Shown: positions 19,801 through 31,027 of the stretch, in pieces | Layout of the letters: each line of letters opens with the position of its first letter | How positions within the stretch are numbered: the first letter of the stretch is position 1 | Source of the DNA: Patiria pectinifera | Taxonomy: Eukaryota; Echinodermata; Asteroidea; Valvatida; Asterinidae | Direction: 5' to 3' | Length of the DNA stretch: 64,000 nucleotides | Assembly (NCBI GenBank): GCA_029964075.1 | Contig: CM057135.1 | Span: forward strand, 12,860,863-12,924,862 | The notes under the pieces: model-generated | The model's input: the letters and a program-made list of their open reading frames with translations, nothing else | The model's database searches: none | Told to the model about the DNA's origin: nothing | Made by a program: the position numbers and the translations under genes

Positions 19801-21338
19801 GTCACCGTTTACGCCACCGAGTGTAAAGATTCAGCTAATCCAACGGACAGATTGATAGCCAGGCACTCCTCATGGTGTGAGCTGAAAAGAAGTGTTGCAT
19901 GGATTATGCGAGTGGCTGACAGTCTGCTAAGAAGAATCAGAAAGCAACAGGCAGTACAAGACATGAAGACACTGACAACAAACGACCTAGCTAGGGCAGA
20001 GGCTTCTATCATAAGATACATTCAAGCCCAGTCATTTCAAGAGGAGTTCAGCCACTTGAAGAAGGGTGAAGATAAGGTTCAGAAGCTGAAGGCTGAAATT
20101 AAGAAGAAAGGTCAACTGTACAAGTTGGATCCTATCCTGACAGACGACGGCATCATCAGAGTTGGGGGACGATTGCGGAATGCCCCGGGGAATATGTCAA
20201 ATCAACCACCCATATTGCCAAAGGGCAACCATGTGGTCTCTCTCATCATGAAGCACTACCATCTGGAATCTGGTCATTCTGGGAGGGAGTACGTTCTGTC
20301 ACTGATACGACAAAGATTCTGGATCATCAAGGCTAGATCTATGCTGCGTATAGTTTTGAGCAATTGCTTCGAGTGTAGACGAAGATCCAGCAAAAGATGG
20401 CAGACTTACCATCTGACAGAGTTACCCCAGGCAGACCACCATTCTCATTTGTTGGAGTCGACTGTTTTGGACCATTTCTGGTGAAACAGGGTAGAAATCA
20501 GATCAAACGATACGGTTGCATATTCACATGTCTAACATCTCGAGCGGTACACATTGAAGTTCTGCACACATTATATACTGATTCCTTCATAAACGGCATG
20601 CAGAGATTTATCTGCCGGCGAGGACAACCAATAGAGCTGAGGTCTGACAATGGATCTAATTTCATTGGGGCTGAGCGTGAGCTCAAGGAAGCTTGGAAAG
20701 GGTTGAGTCAAGAGAAGGTTGACAAGTGCCTTCTAAAGAAGGGAATCCAGTGGAAGTTCAACCCCCCGACCGCTTCCCACATGGGAGGCGTATGGGAAAG
20801 ACAAATAAGGTCGACACGCAGGCTGTTGAGTTCACTGTTGACAGAGCAAGTAGTAAGCGATGAAACCTTGTCAACTGTAATGTGTCTAGTCAAATGTATC
20901 ATTAACAACAGGCCGATTACCACCGTTTCAGACGACATCAATGACTTGGAGCCACTCACACCAAATCACCTACTACTTCTTCGTGGTGCACCCCATTCCC
21001 TTGGTGAATTCGACAAAAAGGAGATGTACACACGGAGAAGATGGAAGCAAGCACAATACCTTGCTGATGTATTCTGGAGAAGGTGGATCCGAGAATACCT
21101 CCCCAGACTTCAGAAGAGACAGAAATGGCTTGAGCCCAAAGGGAACATCATGGTTGGCGACTTGGTAGTTATTGTCGACAATGACCTCCCTAGAAACAAA
21201 TGGCTTCTTGGGCGTGTTCTTGAAACTTACCCTGGGAAGGATCAGCTTGTAAGAGTGGTCAAAGTTAAAACCAAGTCATCCATTCTGACTAGGCCAGTGC
21301 AGAAGTTGTGTCTTTTAGAGTCAGTGGATAAGGAATAG
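19801..21338 (+). pseudogene. BEL-1 integrase
   Basis: A zinc-binding region (HYHLESGHSGREYVLSLIRQ, then NCFECRRR) is followed by the DDE core: GVDCFGPF, then LRSDNGSNFIGAE, then SHMGGVWERQIRSTR (about 20780-20818). The C-terminus carries VGDLVVIVDNDLPRNKWLLG, typical for BEL/Pao. It ends at 21336-21338, about 255 bp before the 3' LTR. A fossil copy, largely readable. Confidence 0.88.
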
Positions 21339-21595
21339 TAGACTACACGTATATGGTCTTCATCAGATTTGTAGCTTGTGTCAAAACCTAAAGTTCCAGC
21401 GCCAAGTTTCTTGTAAGGTTATTTGTAATTGTCCATTATATTTTGGAATGATGTTATTGTTGCAATCGTATAATCATGTTACAATGTTTAAAGGTAGGAA
21501 ACACCCAATTTGTTAAAATGGTCGCATTCTGCTTAAAGTTGAGATTAAGTAGTAAATGCCGTATTGAGTAGAAAATGACATTTAAGGGGTCGGAA

Positions 21596-21866
21596 TGTTA
21601 AGTCAGAATGCTCTTTTATTGATAAACTAATTATTTGTTATATTTCATCGATAGAGGGCGCTGTTAGATTGGACCGTAATCTAGAACTTTCTGCAGTCAC
21701 GCTTTTGCAGTCGCCATATTTTATGTTTTGTTAACACGTCATCCCAAAGTCGTAAGTGAAATATACATAACTCATCATCTATAATCCCTTTATTTGGTTA
21801 TTATGGACATGCTTTGGGTTCTGGGATAAGTTTAAGGTATTTAATTTGGGGAAAAACACAAACAAG
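21596..21866 (+). repeat. BEL-1 3' LTR, left piece
   Basis: Identical to the first 271 bp of the 5' LTR. It is preceded by a purine-rich stretch (TTAAGGGGTCGGAA). It ends at CAAG, the 4-bp duplication made by Gypsy-2. Confidence 0.92.
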
Positions 21867-23544
21867 TGTAACCAGGTCGGGTTTCAATACTTACTTTTAC
21901 CCGACTGGTTCCTTACTCCAGCATTCATTTCATAACTTTTGTAATTTCGTGTTTGTGTCGATTCACATGTGAGCAGCCATTGCGATTATGCTTTTTGCCT
22001 AGCGCCCATCTCGCGGCCAACTAAACTTTTTTTTTACAGCGCGCGCCGCCTAGAATTTTCTCAAATATGCAATGGGCGTAGCGAGCGTGCAAGTTTTGCA
22101 TTCCACCGCGCTTTGTTTAAGAGGAATAGCCGACATTCCGGGCGTTTCGGTATAGTTTTCTTGAAGGGCTAGCTGCGAAATACTTTGATTTCGATCCAAC
22201 ACATCGTTGAATACAGACCATCTTTTACCAGCATCTTACACTCTCCACTTTTACTGAAATTTTGAGAGAGGCTCCCAATAGCAGTAGAATATTTACATCT
22301 TCATTGTATTTTCACTGCTGATCGTCGATTTTTACATCGGACACGGAGTAGGCATGAGCGTAGATCCTCCCAAGTGGTGAGTAAATCCCTTGTTTGATAT
22401 TTAACCTTTTTATGCCTAAACATTTTTATGCCTAAAACATTTTTATGCCTGAACCTTTTTATGCCATCATTTATGTAACATTCTGGTCGTTTGTATGCTT
22501 GGTTTATTGCCAGAAATTAAGGCCGTCAAAGCGGACACGGCCGGAAATTTGCCTTGCGATCACGACTGATTAACTTTTTGAAATCAATCTGTTGTCGTGA
22601 TTTGCAAGTATTTTTGAGAATTAGTTTTTCCCTATAAATGATTCTCTATTTAACTCTTGCATGAGATGGCAAAAAGGATTTTCTGTTGACTATATTTTAT
22701 ACTTTGAACATTTCGGGTAAACTAGGTCGATTTATTTAAATACAATTTCCTGCTATTTTAATATTTTTCGGCAATTCCGGAAAACAATGTTATCATGTAC
22801 TTCATATTTTGTGAATTTCCATTTTTCCTTTTTGAAACAAACACAAATTGGAACTTCTGAGCAACCTGAATATGCAAATAACTTCAACTTAAATTTTAGT
22901 GTTGCTACATGTATAATATTTACGTTCTCATGTATCATTTAAAATAGACTTTCCCATTTTCCCAAAACTATCAGTTTTCTATTGCTATGATCATTCGGGA
23001 ATTCGTTATTAGAGCATGGTATTATATTCTTATTTCATTTTATAACATAACTTGGTGAATAATTCATTTCTATTTTCGGATTTAAAATTACACTACATGT
23101 ATATAAAATATTCATATTCTTGCATAATTGCCATTTAAATAATTCTCCATTTGGGCAACAGTCATTTTATGCCATAGTAATTTCCATAATTCATTAGTCA
23201 TTTATCGTTTATATACATTTCAGATACCATCCTTGGAGTGACAGTTCACCACCCTATCTTCCCTATTTGACTGTCGTTTTTATATACTTAACAAAGTTCT
23301 GTTTTTATAGACCCAACAAAGTTCTGTTTTTATATACTCACCAAAGTTCCTAATATTCTTTTGTAAATACTGTACCTGATCCTTTGTATATATATTGTCT
23401 CTATTTGTACTATAAATAAAACATTTCATATTTTTGAGACAAACAGAAACTTCGCTCCACCCAAATCATTTTTTTAGTGGAACCACTCGGACATAAGGAG
23501 AGTGCCCCATTTTTAACTAACTAATTCCACTCTCCCCGGTTACA
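21867..23544 (+). repeat. Gypsy-2 5' LTR (1678 bp)
   Basis: Starts TGTAACCAGGTCGGG and ends CCCCGGTTACA. Inside are four clustered TTTTTATGCC repeats (about 22405-22466) and tandem CAACAAAGTTCTGTTTTTAT units (about 23285-23345). An AATAAA at about 23414 could serve as a poly(A) signal. Confidence 0.92.
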
Positions 23545-24974
23545 CTTGGCGTAGTCGGCAGGATAGCTTTGCTATCCACTTTATTTTGGATTTGGGAGCG
23601 AAATTAAATAAATTAAATCTGGGATAACGACAGTCAAATATAAAGGGAATTCGCCTGGCACTGATGAGACCGGGAGCTCTAGCTGTGGCGTCGTTCTGCT
23701 CATGACGATTGGGAGTCCAGGCTAAGCTCAGCATCGGCATAGTAGGCCCAGCGGAGGTTGGGTACCAGACCAGGTTGACCAAGGAGGGGTGTACCGGCCC
23801 AGATTCCTGCCGCCTTCCTTACTTGGTGCCATCTTGAAAGACACACATTTTTCTCCAAGAGACTCTGGTGCTGCCTTTAGACACCGCAGAAGCACTAAAT
23901 CCTATTCCGGCTGGACTGTTCCTGTTGCATCTTGGCGGTTGTTTCTGGACTGGTCACTGCGGTCGTCCAATTGACTGCGTCTTCTTGGTGCCGTCCCCCC
24001 CGCTGACCTCCAGAGCGAGCTGCAGGAGTGTGTCATCAGCTGCCATTAGACTGAACTGTCTTCTTTTGGCGAAATCCAAACTCCTTCCATCTTGGTGGCC
24101 GTCCATCGATCCGACAGCGACGATTGGTCTCTGGAGCAGGCTGTAGAAGCTTCATTTTCATATTTTTGCTGGTGGTGGTAATATTTCTTGCTTGTTGTGA
24201 TTCATTGCATTATCATTGTGTTCTGAAAACCTAGAAAAAAGACAAAGAACAAAACAAAATTGTACATATTATGTGAGAAAATTTATATTGTCATTTGTAT
24301 ACTGCATTTGTAAAATTAGCACTTAATGTAGAATAGAAGGAGCATCCAAGAATTTTGTCTCTTCTCATAATATTCTAGAGAGTTGGTGTTATAGTAACCC
24401 GCTCCTTAGCTCTAAATTTGCTCTTTTATAGCAATTTAAGGAGCATCCAAGAATTTGTCTCTCCTCATAACATTCTAAGAGTTGGTGTTCTAGTGACCTT
24501 AGCTCTAGATTTGCTGTTTTATAGCATTTCAGTATCACCTTTGGAATTTTTGGAATTTTTGGAATTTCTATTTAAGTGTTTGGAATTCTTGATTATTCTT
24601 CATAGTCTCTATTTGAGCTTTGTCACAAGTCTTTTTGGTGTGAACATTTTAATGCCCCTGTGGCAGATGTCTTTGCATTTATATTTTTCTGTGCATGCAG
24701 ATTTGGGACATACTACCACTTGGGTGACTACGTTCATGCCATCCATCCCTTCTTCCACCCCGTGATTCACCTGTCATCTAGCTGCACGTGATCTACCGTG
24801 CTTGGGTACTAGACTTAGTGGACTGTGTAAGTGCACTGCTGCTAAGCGTTAAGGTTGCATAATTAGGTTGCGCTTGCTGCATACAGGCATTTGTAAGCAA
24901 AACCACATATTTTTGTACATATATTAACCTTTTATCCCCAATAAGCAGCAGGTTTTCCTATCATAACACTAGTC
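23545..24974 (+). other. Gypsy-2 leader with primer binding site
   Basis: TGGCGTAGTCGGCAGGAT at 23547-23564 lies two bases after the LTR and is complementary to a tRNA 3' end closing in CCA. The remaining 1.4 kb is untranslated leader, shared with Gypsy-1. Near 24536-24580 it has GGAATTTTT repeats. Short frames in it are not preserved between the two copies. Confidence 0.8.
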
Positions 24975-25958
24975 ATGCCTAAGGAAATGGAGGGGGCAGA
25001 AGGAGGTCCTAGTGTGTCACATCTCATGGATGAACTTGAAGACTTGCGTTCCTTATTCCATCAAACACAGGAATTTTCCAAAGTCAAAAGTCCGACTTAT
25101 CTGTTGGTTCCTAGCCAAAAGAAACTACAGTCTTTTTCTGGAAAATCTTCAGATATTAAGTTAGAGGACTGGATTTATGATGTCAGTACTGCTGTGAAGG
25201 CCCGACCCTTGTCTAAGAAGGCAGAAATAGATTTTGCCCTCCAGTATCTAACTAGTTCAGCTAGAGAGGAGGTCAAATACCACAAAGTAGGTAGTTTGGA
25301 AGCCCTATTTTCTGTCTTACGAGACACATTTGGGGACCATGGTTCATCTGTTCGTCTGCAACGGACATGTTTTGAACGGAAGCAGACACAGGAAGAGTCC
25401 TTAACATCTTTTTCTCACTCCCTTCTTGACCTGTTCACTAAGGCTGCCAGGAAGTGCCCTCAGCTCATGGAGAAGCGAGAGCATCTCTTAAAAGACCAGT
25501 TTGCAGAGGGGGTCCACGATGTTCTACTTCGAAAGTACTTGAAAAGTAAGCTTCGTGGTTCACCTGGCATCGACTTCTTTGCCTTGAGGACGGAAGCCAT
25601 CGAGTGGGCTGAGGAGAGTGAAGGGGCTGCCTCTTCTTCCAATCCTGTTACCATCAGTAGACAATCGGCAAAAGAAGAACCGAGTGCCAGATCGTTACTT
25701 GAGATCATGGTCAAACAACAAGAGCAGATCGATCATCAGCAGAAACAACTGGATGAATTGACTACCCTTGTCCAGCAATTAGCCCAAGCCAAACCCAATA
25801 ACTCCACTGGCAGACAGCAGACGAAGGTAACTTGTACATTTTGTAGCAAGGCAGGACACACAGCAGAGAGGTGCTTCAAGCGACAACTCAAAGAAGCACA
25901 TGGTACGATAGAAGAGTTGAGGAAAGCAACAAAATCCCCTCCAAGTCAGGGAAACTAA
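24975..25958 (+). CDS. Gypsy-2 gag polyprotein
   Basis: 327 residues from an ATG in MPKEMEGAEGG. An acidic N-terminus is followed by a capsid-like helical region with LEDWIYDVSTAVKARPL and TFGDHGSSVRLQRTCFERK. A Gln-rich coiled-coil-like stretch follows (KQQEQIDHQQKQLDEL), then one CCHC zinc knuckle (CTFCSKAGHTAERC, residues 287-300) for RNA binding. Gag forms the particle shell. The next gene, pol, overlaps its last 88 bp in the -1 frame, consistent with the -1 frameshifting many Ty3/Gypsy elements use. Confidence 0.9.
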   Translation: MPKEMEGAEGGPSVSHLMDELEDLRSLFHQTQEFSKVKSPTYLLVPSQKKLQSFSGKSSDIKLEDWIYDVSTAVKARPLSKKAEIDFALQYLTSSAREEVKYHKVGSLEALFSVLRDTFGDHGSSVRLQRTCFERKQTQEESLTSFSHSLLDLFTKAARKCPQLMEKREHLLKDQFAEGVHDVLLRKYLKSKLRGSPGIDFFALRTEAIEWAEESEGAASSSNPVTISRQSAKEEPSARSLLEIMVKQQEQIDHQQKQLDELTTLVQQLAQAKPNNSTGRQQTKVTCTFCSKAGHTAERCFKRQLKEAHGTIEELRKATKSPPSQGN

Positions 25959-28900
25959 CTCCTCTCTCGGACCAGGGTCCCTTCGAAGAGAGGGAAACTA
26001 CGGACCCTTTTTGTAGTTCTTGTTTTGCCGAGGCGAGTCCTTCCACCTCTAATGTTGTTGGTAGTTGTCCCACACTCACTCTTAGATTAGGGACTGTTGA
26101 GACAAAGTGTCTCCTTGACACAGGATCAATGGTTTCTACTGTAACTGAAGAGTTTTTCCTGAACCATCTGAAACCAAAAGGTACCGAGTTGAGGTCCTAC
26201 GGCCCCTGTTTGCGGATCACAGCTGCTAATGGCTTGGAGATACCATATGTTGGTTATTTGGAGTTAGACCTGAATTGTGATGGGATCATTTTGCCTCAGA
26301 TGGGTTTTCTAGTCGTCCGCGATCCAGTTGATGTTGACATCAAGAAGGAGAAACAACTAGTTCCAGGTCTCCTTGGGATGAATGTTTTAGCTCCGTTGGT
26401 TAGCGCTTTGGGTGATGCCAGCTTAGCCACAACATCTCCTCTGCACTTTTTGCAGTCTGTTCTCTGTCTTCAGATTGATGCTCAGGCCAGAGAGCAAGAT
26501 GTTGTGTCTTTTGTGCGATCTTCCAATCAGTCTGTCTACATTCCTGCTAACACTTCTGTTACTGTCATGTGTTCAGCTCCTCAACATGTGTCCTTTCAAA
26601 CAGCAGTTGTTGAGCCACTCCGTAACAGTGATCACTTTCCAGTTGGTATCCTTGTGGCATCTTCTCTGGTCAGGACTGGCAGGACTGTTCCAGTCAGGAT
26701 TGACAACATTTCTAGCTCAGGTTTTACCTTGCGTCGTAGAACCCGAGTAGGTGTCCTCCGTGGAGTTGATCGTGTGGTGGATGATGTATTGAAAGTTGAT
26801 TTCGAAGTAACCTCTGAAGAGATTAGAGTCAATAAAGCAGAAGTCCCTGTTGCCTCTCCTTCAGTTCCAGTAGACATCTCCGGCTTTGAAGGCACCCTAG
26901 AACAACAGAATAGAATCAAGGATCTGCTTGAGAAACACAGAGATGTCTTTGCTAGTCATGACTTTGACTTGGGTGATACCGACACTGTTGAGCATCACAT
27001 TGAAACTACCAATTCTCAACCAGTTTCACAAACCTATAGAAGAATACCCCCCAATCAGTACGAGGAAGTCAAGAAGCATATACAGATGCTACTCACTCAC
27101 AACATCATCCAGGAGAGTCACAGTCCATATGCCTCACCCATAGTTCTCGTCAGAAAGAAGGATGGTAGCCTCCGCATGTGCGTTGACTACCGGCGCCTTA
27201 ATGCTGTCACCAAGAAGGATGCATTTCCTCTCCCTCGCATCGACGAACTCATCGACGCTCCTGTTGGTGCGAAATTCTTTTCGTCGTTAGACTTGGCCAG
27301 CGGATACCATCAAGTGCGGGTTAGAGAGTCTGATCGGGAGAAGACAGCCTTTATCACACCTATGGGCTTGTATGAATACACCCGGATGCCTTTTGGTCTT
27401 TGTGGTGCACCTGCAACATTTCAAAGGTTGATGCAGAGATGCATGGGTGATCTCATATATCAACTCATTTTTGTTTACCTTGACGATGTGTGCATCTACT
27501 CCAAGACCTTCGATGAGCACTTGCAACATCTTGACACTGTTTTCTGCAGGTTAAAAGAACACAACCTGAAGCTTAAACCCTCTAAGTGTCATCTTTTCTG
27601 CAAGCAGATCAACTATCTGGGTCATACTCTGTCGGAAGATGGCATTTCTACCAACTCTGACAAGACGAAGGCAATCGTCGAATGGCCTGTGCCTCGTACG
27701 ACCAAGCAGCTTCGTTCCTTTCTAGGCTTTGCAAGCTATTACCGGCGCTATATCAAAGACTTTGCCCGGATAGCTAGACCGCTCCATGCTTTGGTTGGTA
27801 TGACTCAACATTGTACTCCAAAAGTGTTTCGGAAACAGTGGTCAGAAGCTTGTCAGACTGCCTTTGAGGAACTAAAATCGAAGTTTGTAGAACCTCCTAT
27901 CCTGACATTTGCTGATTTTGACTTACCTTTCATACTGGATGTAGATGCGAGTCTGTCCGGCTTAGGGGCTGTCTTGTCGCAAGTTCAGGGAGGAGAGGAG
28001 AAGGTGGTGGCCTTTGCCAGTCGTTGCCTGCGAGAAAATGAGAGGAACATGGAAAATTACAGCTCTCGCAAGTTAGAATTATTAGGACTGAAGTGGGCTA
28101 TCACAGAGAAGTTTAAAGATTACCTCTATGGTTCAGTTTTCACTGTCAGGACGGATAATAACCCGTTAAGCCATCTCGATACATCGAAACTCGGTGCTAC
28201 TGAGCAACGGTGGGTTGCCACTCTGGCAGCTTACAATTTCAACATCATATATCGCCCTGGTCGTGTCAACTCCAATGCAGATGGACTTTCTCGTCAACAT
28301 CACATAGAGAGTGATCAAGGCAGTGTCTCTGAAGTAATAGCAGAGGAAAGCAATTGCAATGCCTCTTCAACTTCTTTGCCTGCAACCTTGCAAGTAAAGA
28401 TATTCCACACTGTTGGTGAACTTTGTCCAGCTCGAGTCCAAGCAGATGTTTGTTCCACTATAGCTTCTTTTCCATCTCTGTCTGCATCGGAATTAGCCAA
28501 ATTACAGCAGGCTGATCCTGACATTCACAGGTTTTTGCAGTTTCACTGTTCAGACAACTTAGATAAATCGTCGAGAAAGCATGAATCGTCGGCAGTCAAG
28601 GTTTTGTTTAGCCAAGCTAAACGTCTGAAACTTGACAATGGTGTCCTCTGCAGAGAAGTTCAAGATCCTGTCCTTGGTGAGTTGCACCAAGTGGTTCTTC
28701 CATCTAGCTTAAGATCTAAAATCTTGACTAGCCTGCACAACGACTTTGGTCATCAAGGCGAAGAGAGGACGATGTCTCTAGTTCGTCGACGTTGTTTTTG
28801 GCCATTCATGTATAGGGACATAAAGAAGTGGATTCGGGAGTGTGAACGTTGTTCTGTGGCTAAGTTACCCTCACCATCGGTGAGAAACCCTCTTGGTCAT

Positions 28901-30247
28901 TTAGTTGCCTCTAGACCACTGGAGACAATAGCTATAGATTTTACTTTATTGGAGCAGGCGTCTGATAGAACTGAGAATGTCCTTATCATCACTGATGTTT
29001 TCAGCAAATTCACCGTGGCTGTCCCTACCAAGGATCAGACAGCCAAAACTACAGCGAATGCTCTAGTAAAAGAGTGGTTTTTTAAGTATGGAGTCCCGCA
29101 TCGGATTCACTCTGACCAAGGACGCCAATTTGAGGGAGAACTCATTGCCAATCTGTGCAAGCTGTACAACGTCACCAAGTCCAGAACTACTCCCTACCAT
29201 CCCCAGGGCAATGCACAGTGCGAGAGGTTTAACCGCACTATGCATAATCTTCTTCGCACTTTGTCTGCAAAGCAGAAACAAGCCTGGCCAAAACACCTAT
29301 CAGAACTTCTCTTTGCTTATAATGCTACTGAGCATTCATCTACAGGTTTCTCCCCTTTCTATCTTATGTTTGGCCGAGAGCCTTTGCTGCCAGTAGATCT
29401 CCTACTAAACAGAGACCTACCTGAAGACATCACCAATGACTGGGTTGCTCTACATCAATCCCGGTTAAAGGAGGCATATCACCTGGCACAAAGAAGAACA
29501 CAACATGAGTTAGGGAAGAGCAAGAAGCATTTTGACCGTAGATCGAATCCCAACAGGTTTAAAGTAGGCGATCTTGTCTATCTTCGTAAACACCACAAAG
29601 GTAGAAGTAAAATCCAAGATCACTACTTTCCTGACATTTACAAAGTTATCCGTCACCATTCAGAGGATTCCTTTGTGTACACCATCGAATTAGCGGATGG
29701 CTCTGGTGGGCAGAAAACTGTGAATTCTTCTGGACTTAAACTTGTTTCTACCCCTTTCGGTGAGCTAGCTACTTCTCCATCTTTTCCTAGTCCTCCTTCT
29801 CAAGAGGAAACACCTTCAGATTCTAGTTCTTCATCATCAGACACTGAATATGAAGTTGAAGTGTTCTTACCTGAGGACGATGAAGATACTGCTCCTCCCC
29901 AACAGCAAGAAGCACAGCCTCCTCCTCCTCAACAGCCAACCATACGACGTTCCACTCGATCCACCAGAGGGAAACATAGCAACGTCCACAGGCTACCTCG
30001 CTCTGTCCTCCAACAACAACATCTGCTTCTCACTAGCGACAGACAAATAATTATGTTGCTGGTCAGTGCCATAGTCATGTTGATAGGCCTGAATATTGGA
30101 CAGACATTCGGCTATTTCCATCTGCTTTGGATTGTTCCATCTGTCACCTTGCTTATTGGGTGCAAACTCTATTTTCGGTGGCTGATCGAGCATATAGCTA
30201 GACTCTATGGTTGGCTGCAGACTTTTCAGAACTATACTGATGGATAG
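25871..30247 (+). CDS. Gypsy-2 pol polyprotein with C-terminal membrane segments
   Basis: 1458 residues, open throughout; the first residues come from the gag overlap. Domains: aspartic protease (CLLDTGSMVSTV, about residue 80); reverse transcriptase (KKDGSLRMCVDYRRLN about 428, FVYLDDVCIY about 534); RNase H (VDASLSGLGAVLSQV about 691, to ADGLSRQ about 803); integrase zinc finger (H-x4-H, then CERC, about 956-995) and DDE core (AIDFTLLE, HSDQGRQFEG, QCERFNRT; about 1022-1120). After the integrase C-terminal domain (FKVGDLVYLRKHHKG) comes a Ser/Glu/Pro-rich acidic tail. The protein ends with two strongly hydrophobic segments (about 1394-1436, for example IIMLLVSAIVMLIGLNIG) and a short tail. 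The membrane segments are unusual for a pol protein. They could be a remnant or an envelope-like addition, but I recognise no envelope family. Confidence 0.92.
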   Translation: MLQATTQRSTWYDRRVEESNKIPSKSGKLTPLSDQGPFEERETTDPFCSSCFAEASPSTSNVVGSCPTLTLRLGTVETKCLLDTGSMVSTVTEEFFLNHLKPKGTELRSYGPCLRITAANGLEIPYVGYLELDLNCDGIILPQMGFLVVRDPVDVDIKKEKQLVPGLLGMNVLAPLVSALGDASLATTSPLHFLQSVLCLQIDAQAREQDVVSFVRSSNQSVYIPANTSVTVMCSAPQHVSFQTAVVEPLRNSDHFPVGILVASSLVRTGRTVPVRIDNISSSGFTLRRRTRVGVLRGVDRVVDDVLKVDFEVTSEEIRVNKAEVPVASPSVPVDISGFEGTLEQQNRIKDLLEKHRDVFASHDFDLGDTDTVEHHIETTNSQPVSQTYRRIPPNQYEEVKKHIQMLLTHNIIQESHSPYASPIVLVRKKDGSLRMCVDYRRLNAVTKKDAFPLPRIDELIDAPVGAKFFSSLDLASGYHQVRVRESDREKTAFITPMGLYEYTRMPFGLCGAPATFQRLMQRCMGDLIYQLIFVYLDDVCIYSKTFDEHLQHLDTVFCRLKEHNLKLKPSKCHLFCKQINYLGHTLSEDGISTNSDKTKAIVEWPVPRTTKQLRSFLGFASYYRRYIKDFARIARPLHALVGMTQHCTPKVFRKQWSEACQTAFEELKSKFVEPPILTFADFDLPFILDVDASLSGLGAVLSQVQGGEEKVVAFASRCLRENERNMENYSSRKLELLGLKWAITEKFKDYLYGSVFTVRTDNNPLSHLDTSKLGATEQRWVATLAAYNFNIIYRPGRVNSNADGLSRQHHIESDQGSVSEVIAEESNCNASSTSLPATLQVKIFHTVGELCPARVQADVCSTIASFPSLSASELAKLQQADPDIHRFLQFHCSDNLDKSSRKHESSAVKVLFSQAKRLKLDNGVLCREVQDPVLGELHQVVLPSSLRSKILTSLHNDFGHQGEERTMSLVRRRCFWPFMYRDIKKWIRECERCSVAKLPSPSVRNPLGHLVASRPLETIAIDFTLLEQASDRTENVLIITDVFSKFTVAVPTKDQTAKTTANALVKEWFFKYGVPHRIHSDQGRQFEGELIANLCKLYNVTKSRTTPYHPQGNAQCERFNRTMHNLLRTLSAKQKQAWPKHLSELLFAYNATEHSSTGFSPFYLMFGREPLLPVDLLLNRDLPEDITNDWVALHQSRLKEAYHLAQRRTQHELGKSKKHFDRRSNPNRFKVGDLVYLRKHHKGRSKIQDHYFPDIYKVIRHHSEDSFVYTIELADGSGGQKTVNSSGLKLVSTPFGELATSPSFPSPPSQEETPSDSSSSSSDTEYEVEVFLPEDDEDTAPPQQQEAQPPPPQQPTIRRSTRSTRGKHSNVHRLPRSVLQQQHLLLTSDRQIIMLLVSAIVMLIGLNIGQTFGYFHLLWIVPSVTLLIGCKLYFRWLIEHIARLYGWLQTFQNYTDG

Positions 30248-31027
30248 TGATGTTCTGAATGATATATGTATATAATTTGTTTTTAAAAAGAGTCTTTTTA
30301 TGACATGATTTGATCACCACTTATATCCTACTGTGATTGCCTTCCTGCATCTTTAATCTTTTAATCTGTGTTTAAGAACACACTTGTGATCTTTTACCCA
30401 GTCTTGAAATCTTGTCTCATTATTTCCAATTCCCCTATTTAGACACAACTAAAACAAATGTGTCATTACTACAATCATGATTTTCTACTCTGAAAACAAC
30501 ATCCTTAGAAAATAATCTTACCTTTATGACCTTGCTGCCATTCTTGTTCTTTTCTTCATTCTTTCATGTCTCTTGATCACTTCTATTGAATCCATACGAG
30601 GTTAATAAGACGGTCCAACGAGATAAACTCAGGCCAGGGACATCCTGGATTGGATATATACGTCTAATACGCTTCGTCATGGTATTTTCTATTCTTGGCA
30701 TTTATTTGCCTATATTTTGCAAATTTTTGCAATTATTAAGGAAATAACCTTCTTGGAGAGTTCTATTTGTCTATATATGAGATAAACTCTGCCTTAGTGA
30801 CAGACTAAGGATGGACTCCTGATTCTACAAGATCTAGTTTCCTTCATTATTATTATCATCATGTGGTCGAAGAGTACATGTACATATTTGTGGACATGAA
30901 CAAGATAATTGCAGTGCACTGTGATGGTCACTCACTTTTCCTTTGCAATTCAGCTTTGCCTATTTCTCTGATAACTTTGATTTCCCTTCTATAAAAATTC
31001 TTTTTTTCTTTAAAATTAGGGGGTGAG
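30248..31027 (+). other. Gypsy-2 3' untranslated stretch and polypurine tract
   Basis: 780 bp of A/T-rich DNA with no recognisable gene. It ends with a purine tract (AATTAGGGGGTGAG, about 31014-31027) directly before the 3' LTR. No separate env gene is seen here. Confidence 0.75.

Noticed and set aside
30248-31027. Possible env gene after Gypsy-2 pol
   Set aside because: No open frame, signal peptide or envelope motif in this stretch. The only membrane segments are inside pol itself.
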